Translations under genes and position numbers: made by a program | Notes under the pieces: generated by a model | Told to the model about the DNA's origin: nothing | Seen by the model: only the letters and a program-made list of their open reading frames with translations | Database searches by the model: none | In this document: piece after piece, positions 59,101 to 64,000 of the stretch | Numbering within the stretch: the first letter of the stretch is position 1 | How the letters are laid out: every line of letters begins with the position of its first letter | From: Eleusine coracana subsp. coracana | Taxonomy: Eukaryota; Streptophyta; Magnoliopsida; Poales; Poaceae | Direction of reading: 5' to 3' | DNA length: 64,000 nucleotides | Assembly: GCA_032690845.1 (NCBI GenBank) | Contig: CM064427.1 | Coordinates: forward strand, 13,155,501-13,219,500

Positions 59101-60057
59101 GGAACCCGACGGCGACGGCTCCTTTCTTCGTCAATTCCGGCGAGGTCTCTGCGGCAGAGGGGAAATGGGTCAGGGGCACGCTAGGGAAGATACTCGTGCA
59201 CCGATTTGAGGAGGCAGGAGCGAAGGGGGGGCGGCCTAGGCGGAGCTCGACGCGGTGGCGGTCATGGCAGCGGAAAACATGGGCGCTGCTCAAATTCCGC
59301 CATTGCTTTTACCGGCGATGGAGATGGAGGGGCCGGGGGTTCCTGGAGTGGCGAGAGGAGGTGGAGGAAGGTATGGGGGGGGGGGCTGTACTCGCCGGGA
59401 GAGCAGGGAATGGCTTCTTGCCGCCGGGCGCTTATAACCGAGAGGGAGGGAGAGATCGGGGGGGGGGGGGGGGGGCACAGCAACAGCAGGCGGAGCAGTT
59501 GTCGGGATGGGCAAGAGAGAGGAGGCGCGCGGTGGCCGGCGGGGGGAGGTACGGTGGTGTCGATCGAAGAATGGCCCAAGGACAGAGAGCTGTTGACCCC
59601 GATTGACTGGAACAGTGCTCGGAACTTTACATAAATCTCCAAGCTTCGGTGCTCCAAACTCTAAGCCAATTTTTGTGTAATGTCAGGAAAACCCACTTGC
59701 CAACTTTGTTTTTCGGGCCATGTTGAAATGCCTTCTGGAAAATTAATTAAAATGCTTGGAACAAAGGTGCTATTTCTGCACTTAGGGAATTCTTAGGGGT
59801 ACCAAACTTTTACCAAAAATTCTAGTAAATTCCCCAAAATTCTTTCTTGACATGCTCCACTGGAATATGCAAAAATATGAGCACACTTCCATTGAGTTTT
59901 GCAAAGTTTTTGAAAAGCTACTAAGTGGCCAATTGGTGGAATTAACTAATTAAATTATATCCCCTTTTTCTTTGGCACTTTAATTACTTTAAATTATTAG
60001 ACAACAATTTAACATTGGGTCAGCTTAATCGATTTTTTGGTGACTTGGGATGTCACA
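56178..60057 (-). mobile_element. long solo LTR C (TGTGACA family)
   Basis: On the minus strand it starts TGTGACATCCCAAGTCACC and ends GGGTTGCGACA. TGTAG flanks it on both sides (56173-56177 and 60058-60062). It is 3.88 kb, has no gag-pol, and is related to LTRs A and B by shared blocks. The GC-rich part at 58740-59600 with G runs at 59083-59102 and 59458-59475 gives many overlapping open frames that are not genes. Confidence 0.8.
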
Positions 60058-60062
60058 TGTAG

Positions 60063-60300
60063 CGGCGGCAGGCAAACCGCCGTAGCGGCGCGTGCCAAAG
60101 TCGACTGCCACTACAGAGCCAATGGGCACTGCTCTAACTAAAACCGCCGCTACAAGGCACCCAAGCGGCGGTTGACATTGTCAACCGCCGCTATAAACGG
60201 CCCATGTTTATAGCGGTGGTTGATAATGACAACCGCCACTATTTAGGGCATACTAGCAGCGGTTGACAATACCAACCGCCACTATAAAGTGCCCAGGCTA
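60063..60300. repeat. CACTA-2 5' subterminal repeats
   Basis: GCGGCGGTTGACATTGTCAA, ATAGCGGTGGTTGATAATG and GCAGCGGTTGACAATACC copies, mostly as inverted pairs that could fold into hairpins. Confidence 0.8.
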
Positions 60301-61079
60301 TAAAAGCCGCGTTCGGACAGCTCCGGCCCTCACTCGAACAGTGGTGGCCCAAAAATTTGGACAAATCGCAAAAATTAAGAGGGAAGGTTTCGAGTTCGTT
60401 TTTTTTGCAGAAATTTGCTGTCTGAGGTAAGGGGAACTCATCCCATTTGTTTTTTTGTGCTCCCATTTTGAAATCAAGTAGAATTTTGGGTTTTAAGTTT
60501 GTTAGATTTTCATCAAATTTTAGCTAAATTCGTTTCATTTGGATGGTTCTACTTGGTTATAGTTGAAGTTTATGATGGCATACATCATCTCTTTTCATCA
60601 CTACACAAAAAAAATTATTATATTTAGCTTCTTTTATGTCAATAGGAATCTAAATCTAGTTTTGTTTTTTAAAGAGAGAGAAAGTAGTATTAGGGCAAGG
60701 GGGATGTTAATTATTTTATTATTTCTTGATAAAAATTAAATAATATATAAAATAATTTAATGTTTGTTTCATTTTACCTTGCATAATATTTCTCACTTCA
60801 TGTATATTATTTTTCAATGTTTATATATTTAGTGAATATTTAAATTTTTTGTTACGCATAATTAATTAATTAATTTCTAATATTTTTTGGCTAGATGGTG
60901 ATAAAAGTTAAATAATATATAAAATAATTTGATGTTTGTTTCATTTTATCTTGCATAATATTTTTCACTTGATGTAATATTCAATATATATAGATATAGT
61001 GAATGTTTAAATTTTTTGTCACACATAATTAATTAATGAATTTTAATAATTTTTGGGTTTCCGTTCAAGGCCGTTCGTG

Positions 61080-64000
61080 ATGGATAGATCTTGGATGTAC
61101 GAGGCACCAAGACCGGTTCCAATATTTTTACGAGAAGTCTCCAAATTCATCGAAGCGGCTGCACAACATGCTCGACACGAACGGACGACTGATATATATT
61201 ATCCGTGTTTTGATTGCCAAAATCAGAAGCTGTGGAATGATATAGAAGTAATAAAGTCACACTTGGTGCGGAGAGGTTTTGTGTGGACAAAACATGGTGA
61301 GAACAGTATGGTCAATATGGAATTTGATGAGCATATTGAAGTTGAAGTCAAGGTTGTCAATTCGCCTGGTGCGGATGCGATGGATTCACCTGGTGAAGCT
61401 GATTTTGATATTGAGGAGTTATTGTGTCACATTGAGCCGCTGGTGTTGATCAGTGCCGGTACAACTAAAGGGCTTAATAATTTTTATAGAATAGAGAAAG
61501 CATCAAAGGATCCATTATATGATGAATCTAAGGGATATGGTAAAGAGTTCACCGTGTTGTGTACTGTACTTGAGCTGATGAAACTGAAGGCCATGTATGG
61601 CTGGTCGGACGCTAGTTTCATGGATTTGTTGGACCTTATTTCCGATGCGCCGCCGAAGCCCAACATGTTGCCTAGGACAACATACCTTGCTAAGAAGCTG
61701 ATTTCCCCACTTTCGTTGGGCGTGCAAAAAATTCACGCGTGTCCAAATCATTGCATATTGTATCAAAAGGAGCATCAGGACGCTGTGAGATGCCCAAGGT
61801 GCAAACGCAGTCGTTACAAGAGGAACAACGATTGTGACGCCGATGGTGGCGTGAAGAATACAACTAAGGGGAGAAAGAAGAAAAAAAGTTCTATCGTCGA
61901 TGACAGTGATGAAAGTAAGGTTCCTACCTTAGTCATGTGGTACTTATCCGTGGTCGATCGCATCAGACGCTTGTTCGCCAACCCTAGGGATGCGGCAATG
62001 ATGACATGGCATGCACGCAAGGTGGACGGTAAGCTTAGGCATCCCGCAGATGGAACACAGTGGAAAAAGTTTGATGAGGATAATCGAGACTTCTCTAATG
62101 AGGAAAGGAACATACGGTTTACATTGAGTACAGACGGGATGAACCCATTCGGTCAAATGACGAATCCGCATAGCACTTGGCTAGTGATACTAGCAATGTA
62201 CATCATTCCACCATGGTTATGCCATAAGCGTAAGTACCTACTGCTGACCACTCTTATATCTGGGCCTAACGAACCTGGTGACGACATAGACGTGTTCTTA
62301 GTACCATTGTTCGAAGACCTGCAAAAACTATGGTTGGAGGGGGTCCGTATATGGGATGAGTATCGAAGAGAGTACTTCATGCTCAGAGCAATTATTTTTT
62401 ACACGGTAAGTGATTCCCCGGCACTAAGGGCGCCATCAGGACAGGTCAAAGGAAAGGCGACATGTTTAATATACGTTGATGATACATCCCATGTGTACCT
62501 TCCAGCATCCCAGAAGCTAGTGTATACGCGAAACCGACGATTCTTACTAGCAAAACACAGGTATCGCGCGATGGCTAGACACTTTGATGGCAAAGTTGAG
62601 AACGACACAGAACCTCAATGTTGTACTGGCAGGGTCATGTTTGACCTTGTTAAAAATATCAGTGTTGTTTTTGGAAATCCGGTGAAGGGAGCCAAAAAGG
62701 AAAAAGGTCTCACGCCGTTTAAGAAGAAATCCGTTTTCTTTATATATTTCAATTATTGGAAAGAATTAGAAGTGAATCATGCCTTTGACTGGATGCATAT
62801 TGGGAAGGGTGTATTTGACAGTAGTAGAGGACTTATACACGACCAACCCGGTAAGGTAAAGGATGGACTCAACGCACATAGAGATCTTGTAGTGATGGGA
62901 ATAAGATCAGAGCTCTACCCGCAAGAAAGGGCAAATGGAAAGTACTTTCTCCCCCTGGCAGCTTATACACTTACGATTGAGGAGAAAACAACATTCTGTA
63001 AGTACCTCAGTGGGATTAAAGTACCTACAGGTTTCTCATCGAATATCAAGAATCTTGTAAACATGAGTTTAAGATAAGTGGGTACAACACTCACGATTGC
63101 CACATAATGCTTTTGGTGTTTGTCCCTATTGCTACCAGAGCTGTTAAATCACCATGGCTGAAGTTGGCTGTAACTCGCCTTTGCTACTTCTTTAACGCGG
63201 TATCGAAGAAGGTCATAACTAAAGACGAGTTAAATGACCTACGGACCCACATGAAGGAAACAATGTGCATACTTGAGATGGTCTTCCCTCCATCCTTTTT
63301 CGATACGATGGAACACTTTATGATTCATATTGTTCACCAGATCTCTGCATTGGGCCCCTTCTACCTGCATCAATGTTTTCATTTGAGAGGTTCATGTATG
63401 TACTGAAACGCTATGTACGTACTCGTTCACATCCAGAGGGTTCTATGATCGAGGGCTATACAAGTGAGGAGGTCATCGAATGTTGCTCAGATTACATTAA
63501 TGGTGGTAGCAGATTAATTGGTCTCCCCGTATCTCGTCATGAGGGTAGATTATCTAGAAAAGGTATGAAAGGACATAGATCGTTCATCGACCGTGACATC
63601 AAACGAGTGGACCGAGCACATTTTAGCGTATTGCAACAAACGCAGATTGTGGGACCGTACTTTGAGAAACATCTGTTAGAGCTCTGCCAGAACAACAAGG
63701 ATGCAACTGATAAATGGATCATAGACGAGCACAAGCGCTCTTTCACATCATGGTTTAGCTCCCTAGATGTTTCAAGTGGCAAGTCCGTGGAAGATAAAAT
63801 ATTGAGAAAGTTAGCTAATCGCCCGAGAAGAACCTTGGTTACCTTTCAGGCATACGACATCAATGGTTTTACCTTCTACACCCACCAGAAGGATAAGAAG
63901 AGCAAGTGTCAAAACAACGGTGTACGAGTAGAAGCCATTGACGAAGAGGACCAGACGACCTTGTATTACGGGTACATTGAGGAAATATGGGAGCTAGACT
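61080..64000 (+). pseudogene. TNP2-type CACTA transposase (CACTA-2), 3' end outside window
   Basis: The start is MDRSWMYEAPRP at 61080 (an in-frame ATG 9 codons earlier is not conserved in CACTA-1). It stays open for 666 codons to 63077. Domains: transposase-associated (61080-61320), Transposase_21 core with HACPNHCILYQKEHQDAVRC (about 61735), STDGMNPFGQMTNPHSTW (62125), LVPLFEDLQKLWLEGV (62300), and DUF4218 from about 62780 (AFDWMHIGKGVFD). Relative to CACTA-1, bases are missing near 63065 (after LVNM), shifting the frame, and one base near 63373 (in HQMFPFERF). DUF4216 follows from about 63770 (VTFQAYDINGFTFYT). A six-residue segment present in CACTA-1 (AEGYTR) is missing after RRGF. This is the best-preserved coding sequence in the window. 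Confidence 0.85.

Larger units (their letters stand above)
56154..64000 (+). mobile_element. CACTA-2, 5' part, split by a solo LTR
   Basis: Begins CACTACCACAAATAGGGCC at 56154. After 24 bases a solo LTR intervenes (56178-60057). The element resumes CGGCGGCAGGCAAACCGCC at 60063 and continues with the same AGCGGCGGTTGAC subterminal motifs as CACTA-1. Its TNP2 coding region runs to the window edge. It is the plus-strand relative of CACTA-1. The 3' end is outside the window. Confidence 0.75.

Noticed and set aside
58650..59660. Gly/Arg-rich open frames up to 157 codons
   Set aside because: They are inside solo LTR C, interrupted by G runs, and open on both strands at once.
60063..60300. Start of CACTA-2 placed at 60053 (CACATGTAGCGG)
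   Set aside because: CACA there is the end of solo LTR C; the true terminus CACTACCAC lies at 56154 across the TGTAG duplication.

Overview
The window looks like a block of intergenic DNA from a large grass genome, probably a panicoid cereal or relative. I infer this from the transposon families: CACTA elements with GCCGAGTGC or AGCGGCGGTTGAC subterminal repeats, Helitrons ending in a GC hairpin plus CTAG, tRNA-derived SINEs, a grass-type LINE with two zinc knuckles in ORF1, and Copia-like LTRs. Coding DNA is almost all transposon-derived. The only recognisable host-gene sequence is a broken AIPP2-like gene fragment. I see no rRNA, CRISPR array, functional tRNA gene or intact host gene.

Layout. 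1-994 is the 3' end of a CACTA element holding a tRNA-like fossil. 1271-3195 is the AIPP2-like pseudogene (four exons). 3512-4321 is a PIF/Harbinger-like element. 4957-6381 is a Copia-like solo LTR. 6515-10448 is a minus-strand Helitron with gene-like cargo. 11205-20015 is CACTA-1 on the minus strand, with a TNP2 transposase pseudogene and a separate Ulp1-like protease pseudogene. 20398-22548 is a plus-strand Helitron. Two SINEs with clear target-site duplications lie at 24987-25249 (minus) and 26829-27120 (plus).

27371-35456 is a non-autonomous CACTA (TSD TGC) that contains solo LTR D (TSD CACTT), which in turn contains solo LTR A. A second Copia-like LTR (E) sits beside them. 37563-39849 is solo LTR B, of the same family as A (TSD TTGAT). 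41853-42599 is a small Mutator-like element with long inverted repeats and a perfect 9-bp TSD.

42817-56005 is CACTA-4, about 13.2 kb (TSD TTT). It has a TNP2 pseudogene on the left and a Transposase_24 (Ptta/En/Spm) pseudogene on the right. A 7.3-kb minus-strand LINE has landed between them, and the LINE ORF1 carries a second small Mutator-like element. From 56154 a second copy of the CACTA-1 family (CACTA-2, plus strand) starts. Its terminal repeat is cut off from the rest by solo LTR C (TSD TGTAG), and its TNP2 coding region runs off the right edge.

How the parts fit: the window is a stratified record of insertions rather than a set of cooperating genes. Most boundaries are supported by short target-site duplications of the length expected for the superfamily. 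Retrotransposon sequence is present only as LTRs without gag-pol plus the LINE. The least damaged coding sequence is the 666-codon first part of TNP2 in CACTA-2, followed by two apparent frameshifts.
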